64,000 nucleotides of DNA from Pseudothauera hydrothermalis (GCF_003345255.1 NZ_CP029331.1:1116001-1180000); one strand, 5' to 3'; positions 40,470 through 48,309 are shown, numbered from the stretch's first letter. Translations and numbers: made by a program. The notes: generated by a model from the sequence alone, not told the origin.

Positions 40470-41609
40470 ATGATTTTTGACTACCCGACCCTGAAACTCA
40501 TCTGGTGGTTGCTGGTGGGCGTGTTGCTCGTCGGTTTTGCCATCATGGACGGCCACGACATGGGCGTGGGCACGCTGCTGCCCTTCGTCGGCAAGAACGA
40601 CACCGAGCGCCGCGTGGTGATCAATACCGTCGGCCCGCACTGGGACGGCAACCAGGTGTGGTTCATCACCGGCGGCGGGGCGATCTTCGCCGCTTGGCCT
40701 ATCGTCTATGCCACTGCCTTCTCCGGCTTCTATTGGGCGATGCTGGCGGTGCTGTGGGCGTTGTTCTTCCGCCCGGTGGGCTTCGACTACCGCAGCAAAA
40801 TCCACAATGCCACCTGGCGCAGCACCTGGGACTGGGGGTTGTTTGTCGGCGGGTTCGTGCCGCCGGTGATCTTCGGTGTGGCCTTTGGCAACCTGCTGCA
40901 AGGCGTGCCCTTCCACTTCGACGACACCCTGGTGCCGTATTACACCGGCAGCTTCTGGGACCTGCTCAACCCCTTCGCACTGCTGTGTGGCGTGGTCGCC
41001 AGTGCGATGATCACCCTGCAGGGGGCGGTATACCTGATGCATCGTACCGAAGGCGAGATCTACGCCCGCACCCGCAAAGCCATGCTGGGCGCGGGCATCG
41101 TGCTGCTGGCGGCCTTCAGTGCGGCCGGCGTGTGGGTGCAGGATATTCCCGGCTATGTGATCACCAGCGCCTTCGACCCCGCGGCACTGCCCAACCCGCA
41201 GGCCAAGACGGTGGCACGCGAAGCCGGCGCCTGGGTGGCTAACTACCGCACGATGCCCGCCACCTTGCTGGTGCCGGCGCTTGCCTACCTGGGCGCGATC
41301 GGCGCCGTCTGGCTGGCCTGGCGCGGACGCACGCTGGCGGCTTTCGTAGCCTCCTCGCTGGCCATCGTCGGGGTGATCGGTACCGCAGGGGTGTCGATGT
41401 TCCCCTTTGTGATGCCTTCGATCAGCGCGCCGGACATGAGCCTCACGGTGTGGGACGCGGTCTCCAGCCAGCGCACGCTCTCCATCATGTTCTGGGCCAC
41501 GCTGATCTTCATGCCGCTGATCGTGCTCTACACCAGCTGGGCCTACAAGGTGATGTCCGGCAAGGTCACCGCGGCCTATGTACGCGAGAACGAACACTCC
41601 GCCTACTGA
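40470..41609 (+). CDS. cydB: Cytochrome bd ubiquinol oxidase subunit II
   Basis: A 379-residue protein, the same length as E. coli CydB, with eight to nine membrane helices. The N-terminal signature FAIMDGHDMGVG and GPHWDGNQVW are family blocks for the oxygen and proton channel surface. A GAGAGGAGG ribosome site lies seven bases upstream; cydA ends 14 bases before. Confidence 0.97.
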   Translation: MIFDYPTLKLIWWLLVGVLLVGFAIMDGHDMGVGTLLPFVGKNDTERRVVINTVGPHWDGNQVWFITGGGAIFAAWPIVYATAFSGFYWAMLAVLWALFFRPVGFDYRSKIHNATWRSTWDWGLFVGGFVPPVIFGVAFGNLLQGVPFHFDDTLVPYYTGSFWDLLNPFALLCGVVASAMITLQGAVYLMHRTEGEIYARTRKAMLGAGIVLLAAFSAAGVWVQDIPGYVITSAFDPAALPNPQAKTVAREAGAWVANYRTMPATLLVPALAYLGAIGAVWLAWRGRTLAAFVASSLAIVGVIGTAGVSMFPFVMPSISAPDMSLTVWDAVSSQRTLSIMFWATLIFMPLIVLYTSWAYKVMSGKVTAAYVRENEHSAY

Positions 41610-41625
41610 AACAAGGAGAACACGA

Positions 41626-41757
41626 ATGTGGTACTTCACCTGGATGCTGGGCATCGGCTTCGCCGTTCTGCTGGCGATCCTCGACGTGCTGTGGATGGAG
41701 AATGAAGATGGACGGCGTAACAGCCTGCGGGCACGACGGGAAGGCGATGACACCTGA
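41626..41757 (+). CDS. cydX: Cytochrome bd oxidase small subunit CydX
   Basis: A 43-residue single-span protein beginning MWYFTWMLGIGFAV and continuing LLAILDVLWMENED, the CydX pattern with the conserved Trp and the Glu after the helix. CydX stabilises the haems of CydAB. An AAGGAGAA ribosome site and a position 16 bases after cydB support it. Confidence 0.92.
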   Translation: MWYFTWMLGIGFAVLLAILDVLWMENEDGRRNSLRARREGDDT

Positions 41758-42043
41758 GGCCGAACGGGAGGTGGCGGCGGTTGGGCAGGTCAAGCCGCTG
41801 GCCATCGCCATGGCGCTGGCGATCACGCTCGGCGTCACCCTCTACCCGCATGCGCTGGCCGGCCCCGACGGCGCGGCCGACCACTGGGCGGCCATGGCTG
41901 CCTTCTGGGCGATGAGCGCCGGCTATGTGAGCGGCGTCGGCTTCCGGCCGCAGCGCCTGGTGTTCCGCCTGATCTTCTCGGGCTGGACCTGCCTGGCGGC
42001 CTTGCTCCTGGCCGGTGCCCGCATGGCCTGGCTGTGGGGGTAG
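41747..42043 (+). CDS. ybgE: Cyd operon protein YbgE
   Basis: A 98-residue membrane protein with three hydrophobic segments, matching the length and position of YbgE after cydX. ATG 41747 overlaps the end of cydX by eleven bases and has a GGGAAGG ribosome site; an earlier in-frame ATG at 41702 would overlap more. The function in the bd complex is unknown. FRPQRLVFRLIFSGW near the end resembles the family. Confidence 0.75.
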   Translation: MTPEAEREVAAVGQVKPLAIAMALAITLGVTLYPHALAGPDGAADHWAAMAAFWAMSAGYVSGVGFRPQRLVFRLIFSGWTCLAALLLAGARMAWLWG

Positions 42044-42047
42044 GACG

Positions 42048-42746
42048 ATGTACTTCCGCATCATCGAGGACAGCCGCTCCAGCGCCGTGGGCTACCTGCT
42101 GGCCGATGCCGGGCGGCAGTCCGCGGTGGCGATCGACCCGCCGCCCGGCCAGGAGGCGCTGATCTGCGCACTGCTCGACGAGTGCGGCCTGCGCCTGCAG
42201 CACGTGGCGCGGACCCATGTCCACCGGCCGGATCATGCCGGTTGCGCGGGCCTGTGCAGCCGCACCGGCGCCTCCTGCGTTGCCGGTGTCGAAGCCGGCC
42301 TTGCGGACGCTGCGCGAAAGCTGGTGCATGGCGACACGCTGGTGTTCGGTGACGAGGTGCTGCATGTGCTCGCCACCCCCGGACATACCCCGGGCTGCAT
42401 CAGCTTCCGCTGGCGGGACCGGCTGTTCTGCGGCGACGTGTTCGACGTAGGCGGGTGCGCCGTCGGCAACAGCGAATCCGACCCAGCGCTGCTCTACGAC
42501 AGCCTGACGCAACGCATCTTCACCTTGCCCGACGAGACGCTGGTGTTTCCGTCCCATCGCTCCAAGGGGCGGACCGTGTCGACCGTGGCCGACGAACGGC
42601 GCCGCCACGCCCGGGTGATCGGTGGTTCGCGCGAAGGCTTCCTGACCGAGATGGCCTTCCGCCGGGTCGTCCATCCACGTTTGACGCAGGCCCTGAACGC
42701 TGCGGGGGATGAGCCCCGCGCAGGCAAGGGCGGGCTCGAGCGATGA
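42048..42746 (+). CDS. Metallo-beta-lactamase fold hydrolase in the cyd operon (persulfide dioxygenase-like)
   Basis: A 232-residue MBL-fold protein of the glyoxalase II/ETHE1 size class. Metal ligands are His57, His59, Asp62 and His63 in THVHRPDH, one residue longer than the canonical HxHxDH, then LATPGHTPG, FCGDVFDVGG and FPSHRSKG. In known FisR loci the activator controls a persulfide dioxygenase of this fold with SQR, so persulfide oxidation is a reasonable guess. The unusual spacing of the metal motif leaves the chemistry open. It starts four bases after ybgE. Confidence 0.72.
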   Translation: MYFRIIEDSRSSAVGYLLADAGRQSAVAIDPPPGQEALICALLDECGLRLQHVARTHVHRPDHAGCAGLCSRTGASCVAGVEAGLADAARKLVHGDTLVFGDEVLHVLATPGHTPGCISFRWRDRLFCGDVFDVGGCAVGNSESDPALLYDSLTQRIFTLPDETLVFPSHRSKGRTVSTVADERRRHARVIGGSREGFLTEMAFRRVVHPRLTQALNAAGDEPRAGKGGLER

Positions 42747-42773
42747 GTCTATAAGCATATAAGCGTACGGTGA

Positions 42774-42779
42774 TATACT
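42774..42779 (+). promoter_or_regulatory. TATACT -10-like box before sqr
   Basis: TATACT lies 66 bases before the sqr ATG. Upstream, ATAAGCATATAAGCG contains a direct ATAAGC repeat (about 42751-42765) that could bind a repressor. No sigma-54 spacing is present here, so sqr either has this vegetative promoter or is read through from the cyd operon. Confidence 0.35.
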
Positions 42780-42844
42780 GACGCAGAAACATCATTCGGC
42801 CAGGCGGCAAGGGGTCGCTTCGCCGGTACACGGAGGAGGCGAGG

Positions 42845-44200
42845 ATGAGCTCTCAAGAACACGAAAACCGGTTGCTGCAGAGTCTGGCGCGTGCGCCGCT
42901 CGATCGGCGAACCTTCCTGACCCTGGGTGCCGCCGGCGCGGGCAGCCTGATGCTGGGCGCCAAGCCGGCCCGGGCGGCCGAACGGGTCAAGACGGCGGCG
43001 CACATCGTCATTGCCGGCGCGGGCGCTGCCGGGCTGGCGACCGCGTCGCGGCTGGCCGCGCGTCTCGATGGCGCGAAGATCACCCTCATCGATGCGCGCA
43101 AGCCGCATTTCTACCAGCCCGGCTTCACCCTGGTGGCGGCGGGCATCAAGCCGGCCGACTACGTGGTGTCGACCACTGCCGAATACGTGCCGGGCGGTGT
43201 CGAGCTGATCGAGGAGGCCGTGGCCGAGTTCGATCCCGAGGGCAAGCGGGTGGTCACGGCCAGCGGGCGGGCGGTGTCTTACGACTACCTGGTGGTGGCC
43301 ACCGGCCTCAAACTCGATTACGAAGCCATCGAAGGCATGGATGTTGCGCTGATCGGCCAGAACGGCCTGGGCAGCATTTACCATAGCCCGCAGGCTGCAG
43401 CCGCCACCTGGGGTGCGCTGTCGCAGTTTGCCGACCGTGGCGGGGTAGGGGTGTTCAGCCGCCCGGCCACCGAGATGAAATGTGCGGGCGCGCCGCTCAA
43501 ATACACTTTCATCACCGACGACCACCTGCGCCGGCGCGGCAACCGCGGCAAGGCAGAGCTCATCTACAACGCCCACAACAAGACCTTGTTCAGCGTGCCC
43601 ATCGTGCATGAGAAGGTGCGCATGCTGTTCCGTGATCGCGGCATCAAGACCCACTACGACCGGGTGCTGACCCGCATCGAGCCGGCTCGCCGTGTAGCCA
43701 CTTTCAGCACGCCGGACGGCCTGGTCGAGCAGCCCTACGACTTCATCAACGTGATTCCGCCCATGCGCGCACCGGATGCGGTACGCAACAGTCCATTGCC
43801 GTGGCAACAGGGGCCTTGGGTTGCGGAAGGGTGGTTAGAAGTGGAGCGCAGCAATCTGCGCCACAAACGCTACCCGGAGATTTTTGCCGTGGGTGACATC
43901 GCCGGCGTGCCCAAAGGTAAAACCGCGGCCAGCGTAAAGTGGCAGGTGCCGGTGGCGGTAGACCACCTGGTGGCAGACATCGCCGGGCGGCAGAGCGATG
44001 CGGTTTATGAGGGCTACACCTCCTGCCCGCTGATTACCCGTCTGGGGCGGGCGATGTTGATCGAATTCGATTACGAGAACAACCTTACTCCCTCGTTTCC
44101 CGGCGTGGTGGCACCGCTGGAAGAGCTGTGGGTGAGCTGGGTGATGAAGACCATGGCGCTCAAGCCCACCTATATCAGCATGCTGCGCGGTCGCGCCTGA
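42845..44200 (+). CDS. sqr: Type II sulfide:quinone oxidoreductase with Tat signal
   Basis: A 451-residue FAD enzyme oxidising sulfide to sulfane sulfur and reducing quinone. The dinucleotide-binding motif is IVIAGAGAAGLATA. Redox cysteines are Cys213 in MKCAGAPLKY and Cys394 in YTSCPLIT, and both flanking sequences match the type II group that includes human SQOR. An N-terminal DRRTFLTLGAAGAG plus ARAAE reads as a Tat signal, unusual because most type II enzymes lack one. A GGAGGAGG ribosome site lies eight bases upstream. Electrons could pass directly to the bd oxidase encoded upstream. Confidence 0.9.
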   Translation: MSSQEHENRLLQSLARAPLDRRTFLTLGAAGAGSLMLGAKPARAAERVKTAAHIVIAGAGAAGLATASRLAARLDGAKITLIDARKPHFYQPGFTLVAAGIKPADYVVSTTAEYVPGGVELIEEAVAEFDPEGKRVVTASGRAVSYDYLVVATGLKLDYEAIEGMDVALIGQNGLGSIYHSPQAAAATWGALSQFADRGGVGVFSRPATEMKCAGAPLKYTFITDDHLRRRGNRGKAELIYNAHNKTLFSVPIVHEKVRMLFRDRGIKTHYDRVLTRIEPARRVATFSTPDGLVEQPYDFINVIPPMRAPDAVRNSPLPWQQGPWVAEGWLEVERSNLRHKRYPEIFAVGDIAGVPKGKTAASVKWQVPVAVDHLVADIAGRQSDAVYEGYTSCPLITRLGRAMLIEFDYENNLTPSFPGVVAPLEELWVSWVMKTMALKPTYISMLRGRA

Positions 44201-44214
44201 GGAGGAAATAACCC

Positions 44215-44568
44215 ATGAAAGAACTCGACCCGTTGGTTTTTCTGGCCGTATTCCAGGAAATGCTAGGCCCCTTGCTGTGGGTGTTGGTGTTGCTGGCGGT
44301 GGGCGGTATCGCCGCATTCTTCGCGGTGCTGGTGAAGGAGCGCCGCATCGTCAGTCAGCGTCTGGTGCGCGCCGAGCTTCTGGGCCTGGTTGGCGGCGTG
44401 CTGTCGCTGGTGCTGATGGCCAAGGTGTCCTCGTCGGGCTTCACCGACGCGGGCGGGCCGGCCGACTGGTTTTTGATCGCGTTGGTGTTCGGCGTCGGTC
44501 TCGCCGGCACCACCATCCTGGTCTATGCGTTGGCCGGCTGGCGTGATCTGCTAAGCAGTTCGCGCTGA
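44215..44568 (+). CDS. Small membrane protein of the sqr locus
   Basis: A 117-residue protein with three hydrophobic segments (about 18-40, 52-68, 84-108). It may belong to DUF5368, a family I associate with sulfide-oxidation loci, but this is tentative. It starts 14 bases after sqr with a GAGGAAA ribosome site and is followed by a strong hairpin, so it ends the transcript. Confidence 0.65.
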   Translation: MKELDPLVFLAVFQEMLGPLLWVLVLLAVGGIAAFFAVLVKERRIVSQRLVRAELLGLVGGVLSLVLMAKVSSSGFTDAGGPADWFLIALVFGVGLAGTTILVYALAGWRDLLSSSR

Positions 44569-44576
44569 AAAGCGCT

Positions 44577-44602
44577 GCGGAGCCGACTTCAGTCGGCTCC
44601 GC
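44577..44602. terminator. Bidirectional hairpin between sqr locus and queD
   Basis: GCGGAGCCGACT (44577-44588) pairs with AGTCGGCTCCGC (44591-44602), an almost uninterrupted 11-12 bp stem. It covers the queD stop codon (44589-44591) and lies eight bases after the plus-strand gene. It lacks a T-run. Confidence 0.6.
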
Positions 44603-45038
44603 GAACCGCGTCTGCCCAGCAATTGGGCGTCTCGAACAGGCGCACCCGCTCCAGTCGCAGGTTGTTGCCGTAAATGTCGCGATACAGCGGATCGAGAATT
44701 TCGAAGGCAAGCCGGGCAAGGTTCTCGGCCGTGGGGATGACGTCCAGCACCACGGTCTTATGGCCCGGAATGCGGGCCAGCAGGTCGACCACCACGGTGT
44801 CGCCGCGATAGACCAAAAAAGCGTGATCCCACAGATCCACCAAATGCTGCTTGGCAATGGTCTTCACATCGGCAAAATCCATCACCATGCCGTTGACCGG
44901 TTGACCGGCCGCGTCGATGATGCGTCCTGAAAGCGTCACCTCGATTGCGTAGCGGTGGCCGTGTAGATGACGGCACTGGCTTGCATGGTCAGGAATTCGA
45001 TGTCCGGCGTCGAACTCCAGTCGGCGGGTGATACGCAT
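44589..45038 (-). CDS. queD: 6-carboxy-tetrahydropterin synthase QueD
   Basis: A 149-residue enzyme of queuosine/7-deazaguanine synthesis converting dihydroneopterin triphosphate to 6-carboxytetrahydropterin. Zinc ligands are His13, His26 and His28 (FDAGH and HLHGH) and the catalytic Cys22 is in QCRHLHGH. ATG 45038 is the family start; the frame is open further upstream without a ribosome site. It is divergent from a radical SAM gene. Confidence 0.93.
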   Translation of the reverse strand: MRITRRLEFDAGHRIPDHASQCRHLHGHRYAIEVTLSGRIIDAAGQPVNGMVMDFADVKTIAKQHLVDLWDHAFLVYRGDTVVVDLLARIPGHKTVVLDVIPTAENLARLAFEILDPLYRDIYGNNLRLERVRLFETPNCWADAVRGAD

Positions 45039-45124
45039 GATCAATCTCGGTGGTGTCGGCGATAAAGGGCGCGGATTATACACTGCATGTCGATTCACCG
45101 CTGACCGTTTTCCCTTCCACCACA

Positions 45125-45976
45125 ATGACTTCCAGAAAGATCGAGCTGAGCGTTCGCAACCATGACCGCGATCTCGCGGGCATGACCTACGTGTACCCGG
45201 TGCTGTCCCGTCGGGCCGGAGGGGTGTCGGTGGGGGTGAACCTCAACCCCAATAACGCCTGCAACTGGCACTGTGTTTACTGTCAGGTGCCGAACCTCGT
45301 TCGCGGTGCTGCGCCACCCATCGACCTGGCGCGGCTGGAAATGGAGCTCGATGGCTTTCTGGCTGCGCTGGTCATCGGCGACTGGCTGCTGCGCAATGCG
45401 CCGGAAGGCGCGCGCGAAGTGCGCGACATCGCGCTCTCCGGCAACGGTGAGCCGACCAGCGCGGCGGCCTTTCCGGAGGTGGTCGAACTCATCCATCGCC
45501 TGCGGCAAAAGTACGGTCTGACCCGGGTGCCGCTGCGGCTGATTACCAACGGCAGCCTGCTTGGCCGGGAGCGTGTGCGGGCCGGCATCGCGCGCATGGG
45601 CGAGATCGGCGGCGAAGTATGGTTCAAAATCGATGCCGGACGACCCGAGGATATCGAACGCATCAACGGTGTGCGTATGCCGGTCGCCCGCGTGGTGCGT
45701 AACCTGGCCGCCTGTGCGCAGTTGTGTCCGACCTGGGTGCAAACCTGTGTGTTCCGCTGGGACGGTGTGGGGCCGGATGCCCAAGCGCTTGCCGCCTATC
45801 TGGACGTGCTCGAACGCGCGGGCTGTCAGCGTCTGCGCGGGGTAATGCTCTACGGTGTGGCACGCCCGTCCATGCAGCCAGAGGCGCCACGCGTCAGCCC
45901 GGTGAGCGTGGCAGAACTCGAAGCCGTGGCCGAAGCCATCAGAAAAAAAGGGCTGACCGTAACGGTCAGCCCCTGA
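45125..45976 (+). CDS. Radical SAM domain protein
   Basis: A 283-residue radical SAM enzyme with the [4Fe-4S] motif Cys46-x3-Cys50-x2-Cys53 (NACNWHCVYCQ). The GNGEPT motif characteristic of SAM binding is in SGNGEPTSAA. The group resembles short radical SAM proteins annotated only by domain; divergence from queD hints at a modified-nucleoside role but is weak evidence. QueE is usually shorter and has a CxxxxxCxxxCxxC variant, so this is not a clear QueE. Confidence 0.82.
   Translation: MTSRKIELSVRNHDRDLAGMTYVYPVLSRRAGGVSVGVNLNPNNACNWHCVYCQVPNLVRGAAPPIDLARLEMELDGFLAALVIGDWLLRNAPEGAREVRDIALSGNGEPTSAAAFPEVVELIHRLRQKYGLTRVPLRLITNGSLLGRERVRAGIARMGEIGGEVWFKIDAGRPEDIERINGVRMPVARVVRNLAACAQLCPTWVQTCVFRWDGVGPDAQALAAYLDVLERAGCQRLRGVMLYGVARPSMQPEAPRVSPVSVAELEAVAEAIRKKGLTVTVSP
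45942..45972 (-). terminator. Intrinsic terminator of the XRE gene, inside the radical SAM coding end
   Basis: GGGCTGACCG and CGGTCAGCCC (45950-45972) form a 10-bp stem with loop TAA. On the minus strand it is followed by a run of seven T (plus-strand A-run just before 45950). It therefore ends transcripts from the XRE gene while encoding the last residues KKKGLTVTVSP of the radical SAM protein on the other strand. Confidence 0.8.
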
Positions 45977-46011
45977 TGCAGCTAGCTGCGCCCAGAGCGG
46001 CTTCGTAACGT

Positions 46012-46308
46012 TCAGCTGCGCTCCTTGCGCTTGGCGCGGGCTTCCTTTTTGAGCGACTTGAACAACTCGGGATTGGTGGTCTTGAGGTATTCGGCCACCT
46101 CCACGTCTTCTTTCTTAACCTTGTTGATATCGATTTGCTCAATATGTACCAGACGCAGCAATGCTTGAACCGGGCGCGGAATGTTGCGGCCGCTCTCATA
46201 GCGCGAGCCGCCACTTTGCGTGACACCAATCTTGGACCAGAACTGCGATTGGTTCATGCCGAGCTTACGGCGGATTTCACGGACATCGATGTTGTCGAGG
46301 CTTTTCAT
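46012..46308 (-). CDS. XRE-family transcriptional repressor
   Basis: A 98-residue DNA-binding protein with a helix-turn-helix at about residues 10-60 (IRRKLGMNQSQFWSKIGVTQSGGSR; the recognition helix lies in GVTQSGGSRYESG) and a Lys/Glu-rich tail (KSLKKEARAKRKERS). It has its own promoter with an 18-bp palindrome just past the predicted start site, suggesting autorepression. No toxin partner is adjacent. Confidence 0.8.
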   Translation of the reverse strand: MKSLDNIDVREIRRKLGMNQSQFWSKIGVTQSGGSRYESGRNIPRPVQALLRLVHIEQIDINKVKKEDVEVAEYLKTTNPELFKSLKKEARAKRKERS

Positions 46309-46372
46309 TGTCTCTGTTCCTGTCGAGTAATGTCGGGTGCGTGGTCAGACACTTCCGACGGGTTACGGTTCC

Positions 46373-46390
46373 ATACAACTTAAGTTGTAT
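46373..46390. promoter_or_regulatory. 18-bp perfect palindrome, predicted XRE operator
   Basis: ATACAACTTAAGTTGTAT is a perfect palindrome 65 bases upstream of the XRE start. A further ATACAAC half-site (46424-46430) overlaps the predicted -35 box. The arrangement is typical of an autoregulatory operator. Confidence 0.65.
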
Positions 46391-46399
46391 GATAGTTGC

Positions 46400-46429
46400 A
46401 GTATAGATCAGCATGTTCGGAACATACAA
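46400..46429 (-). promoter_or_regulatory. Promoter of the XRE gene
   Basis: On the minus strand TTGTAT (46424-46429), an 18-bp spacer and TATACT (46400-46405) form a good vegetative promoter; transcription would begin near 46393, just before the palindromic operator. Confidence 0.6.
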
Positions 46430-46430
46430 C

Positions 46431-46685
46431 CACGATAAGAACATAATCCGTGTTAACCGCAATCAATAGCCGCGCCCTTGCTGGATTCTGTGTGAATGAC
46501 CAAAGTTGTAACCCGATGTGATTAGGCGGCAGCGGGTTTTCGTTGTGCCCGCATGGGCAAACGCGCATCGCGCAGGTCGATTGCTTGTTGAGCGTCGATC
46601 GGCCGCGAAAAGCCGGGGCGAACTGCCCATTCATGCGCACTTCCGCTAGAATTGCCGCTTTTATCCCCAGGCACTGGATACGACG
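46431..46685. other. Intergenic region before lysC
   Basis: No gene is seen. TAGAAT at 46647-46652 may be the lysC -10 box, with only a poor -35 (CTGCCC) at the right distance. No lysine riboswitch-like structure was recognised. Confidence 0.4.
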
Positions 46686-47909
46686 ATGGCACTGATAGTT
46701 CAGAAATACGGCGGTACCTCGGTGGGCAGCCCAGAGCGGATCAAGAACGTCGCCAAGCGGGTGGCGAAATTCCACGCCCAAGGGCACCAAGTGGTCGTCG
46801 TGGTGTCGGCAATGAGCGGTGAGACCAACCGCCTGATTGCGTTGGCCAAGGAGGTTGCCGCCAAACCCGATCCGCGCGAGCTGGACGTGGTGGTGTCGAC
46901 CGGCGAGCAGGTCACCATCGGCCTGCTGTGTATGGCGCTGCACGACCTCGGCCTGAAGGCCAAAAGTTACACCGGTGCGCAGGTGCGCATTCTGACCGAC
47001 TCGGCTCACACCAAGGCGCGGATTCTGAACATCGACGAAGCGCCCATCCGGCGTGACCTCGAAGATGGCATGATCGTCGTGGTGGCCGGTTTCCAGGGGG
47101 TGGATGAGCACGGCAATATCACCACCCTGGGGCGGGGCGGCTCTGATACGACCGGCGTGGCGCTGGCTGCGGCGCTCAAAGCCGACGAGTGCCAGATTTA
47201 TACCGACGTGGATGGCGTCTACACCACCGACCCGCGCATCGTGCCGGAAGCGCGCAAACTCGACACCATCACCTTCGAGGAAATGCTGGAAATGGCCAGT
47301 CTGGGTTCCAAGGTGCTGCAGATCCGCTCGGTCGAGTTCGCGGGCAAGTACAAAGTCAAGCTGCGCGTCCTGTCCAGCTTTCAAGAAGAAGGCGAGGGCA
47401 CGCTCATCACTGTTGAGGAAGAAAGGAACATGGAACAACCCGTCATTTCCGGCATCGCCTTCAATCGCGACGAAGCCAAGATCACCGTTCTGGGCGTGCC
47501 CGACAAGCCCGGTATTGCCTACCAGATTCTCGGTCCGGTGGCCGATGCCAACATCGATGTCGATATGATCATCCAGAACGTCAGCCACGACGGCACCACG
47601 GACTTTTCCTTCACCGTGTCGCGCGGTGACCTGGACAAAGCGGTCGGCATCCTTGAAAGCGTCAAGACCCATATCGGCGCTCGTGCGGTCGAAAGCGACA
47701 AAAACGCCGCCAAAGTGTCGGTCGTCGGCGTCGGCATGCGCTCGCATCCGGGCGTGGCCTCCAAAATGTTCCGCACGCTGGCCGAAGAAGGCATCAATAT
47801 CCAGATGATTTCCACCTCTGAAATCAAAATTTCGGTGGTGATCGAAGAGAAGTATCTGGAGCTTGCGGTGCGTGTGCTGCACAAAGCATTTGGCCTAGAC
47901 GCCGCCTGA
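46686..47909 (+). CDS. lysC: Aspartokinase LysC (alpha/beta type)
   Basis: A 407-residue enzyme phosphorylating aspartate at the entry of the lysine, threonine and methionine pathways. The kinase domain starts [11 protein letters not shown] and two ACT regulatory domains fill the C-terminal 150 residues. An internal in-frame ATG at 47430 (codon 249, [11 protein letters not shown]) is preceded by GAAGAAAGGAAC. This is a strong ribosome site like those that yield the separate beta subunit in Bacillus and Corynebacterium. Both products are likely. Confidence 0.96.
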   Translation: MALIVQKYGGTSVGSPERIKNVAKRVAKFHAQGHQVVVVVSAMSGETNRLIALAKEVAAKPDPRELDVVVSTGEQVTIGLLCMALHDLGLKAKSYTGAQVRILTDSAHTKARILNIDEAPIRRDLEDGMIVVVAGFQGVDEHGNITTLGRGGSDTTGVALAAALKADECQIYTDVDGVYTTDPRIVPEARKLDTITFEEMLEMASLGSKVLQIRSVEFAGKYKVKLRVLSSFQEEGEGTLITVEEERNMEQPVISGIAFNRDEAKITVLGVPDKPGIAYQILGPVADANIDVDMIIQNVSHDGTTDFSFTVSRGDLDKAVGILESVKTHIGARAVESDKNAAKVSVVGVGMRSHPGVASKMFRTLAEEGINIQMISTSEIKISVVIEEKYLELAVRVLHKAFGLDAA

Positions 47910-47920
47910 ACGCGAGAAAA

Positions 47921-47949
47921 TTGACCGCGAGAGGCTAAGTTGCTATAGT
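47921..47949 (+). promoter_or_regulatory. Promoter of tRNA-Ser
   Basis: TTGACC (47921-47926), a 17-bp spacer and TATAGT (47944-47949) form a near-consensus sigma-70 promoter 15 bases before the tRNA. Confidence 0.8.
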
Positions 47950-47963
47950 CTCGCCCTTCTGAC

Positions 47964-48057
47964 GGAGACGTGGCCGAGAGGTCGAAGGCACTCCCCTGCT
48001 AAGGGAGCATACCGGCTAAAACCGGTATCGAGGGTTCGAATCCCTCCGTCTCCGCCA
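47964..48057 (+). tRNA. tRNA-Ser (GCU anticodon)
   Basis: The acceptor arms GGAGACG and CGTCTCC pair and CCA is encoded (48055-48057). The anticodon stem CTCCC/GGGAG holds GCT at 47998-48000. A long variable arm (ACCGG/CCGGT) and the T-loop GGTTCGAATCC confirm a class II serine tRNA decoding AGC/AGU. Confidence 0.97.
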
Positions 48058-48068
48058 TACCTGCTAAA

Positions 48069-48117
48069 GAGCCATATTTTCAAGTCAATTCAACGACTTA
48101 TGAAGTATGGCTTTTTC
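48069..48117 (+). terminator. Terminator after tRNA-Ser
   Basis: AGCCATA (48070-48076) pairs with TATGGCT (48106-48112), with extra pairing inside, followed by TTTTTC. It is AT-rich compared with the rest of the region. Confidence 0.65.
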
Positions 48118-48309
48118 TTATATACCACATCGAGTTACCACTACCCCCTCAGCGGTGGATCGTGGCTCCGAGTTGCGGCGTCCAGCACAGTTCCCCGACA
48201 GCCGGAACACGGACGTACAGAGATGTCCCCAAAAAACTGGCCAGAGGGATAAGTGATAGCCTTGCTTTCGTAACCGACCGCGGCAGCGGTCTTGAGAGGG
48301 AGCAAGAGC

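Noticed and set aside
42747-42844. Sigma-54 promoter before sqr
   Set aside because: No GG-N10-GC arrangement with TGGC and TGC contexts; nearest GG/GC pairs are one base off and poor matches.
48058-48223. tRNA-Ser as an integration target of a larger island
   Set aside because: No duplicated tRNA 3' end was found to the right of the integron and IntI is not a tRNA-targeting integrase; adjacency may be chance.
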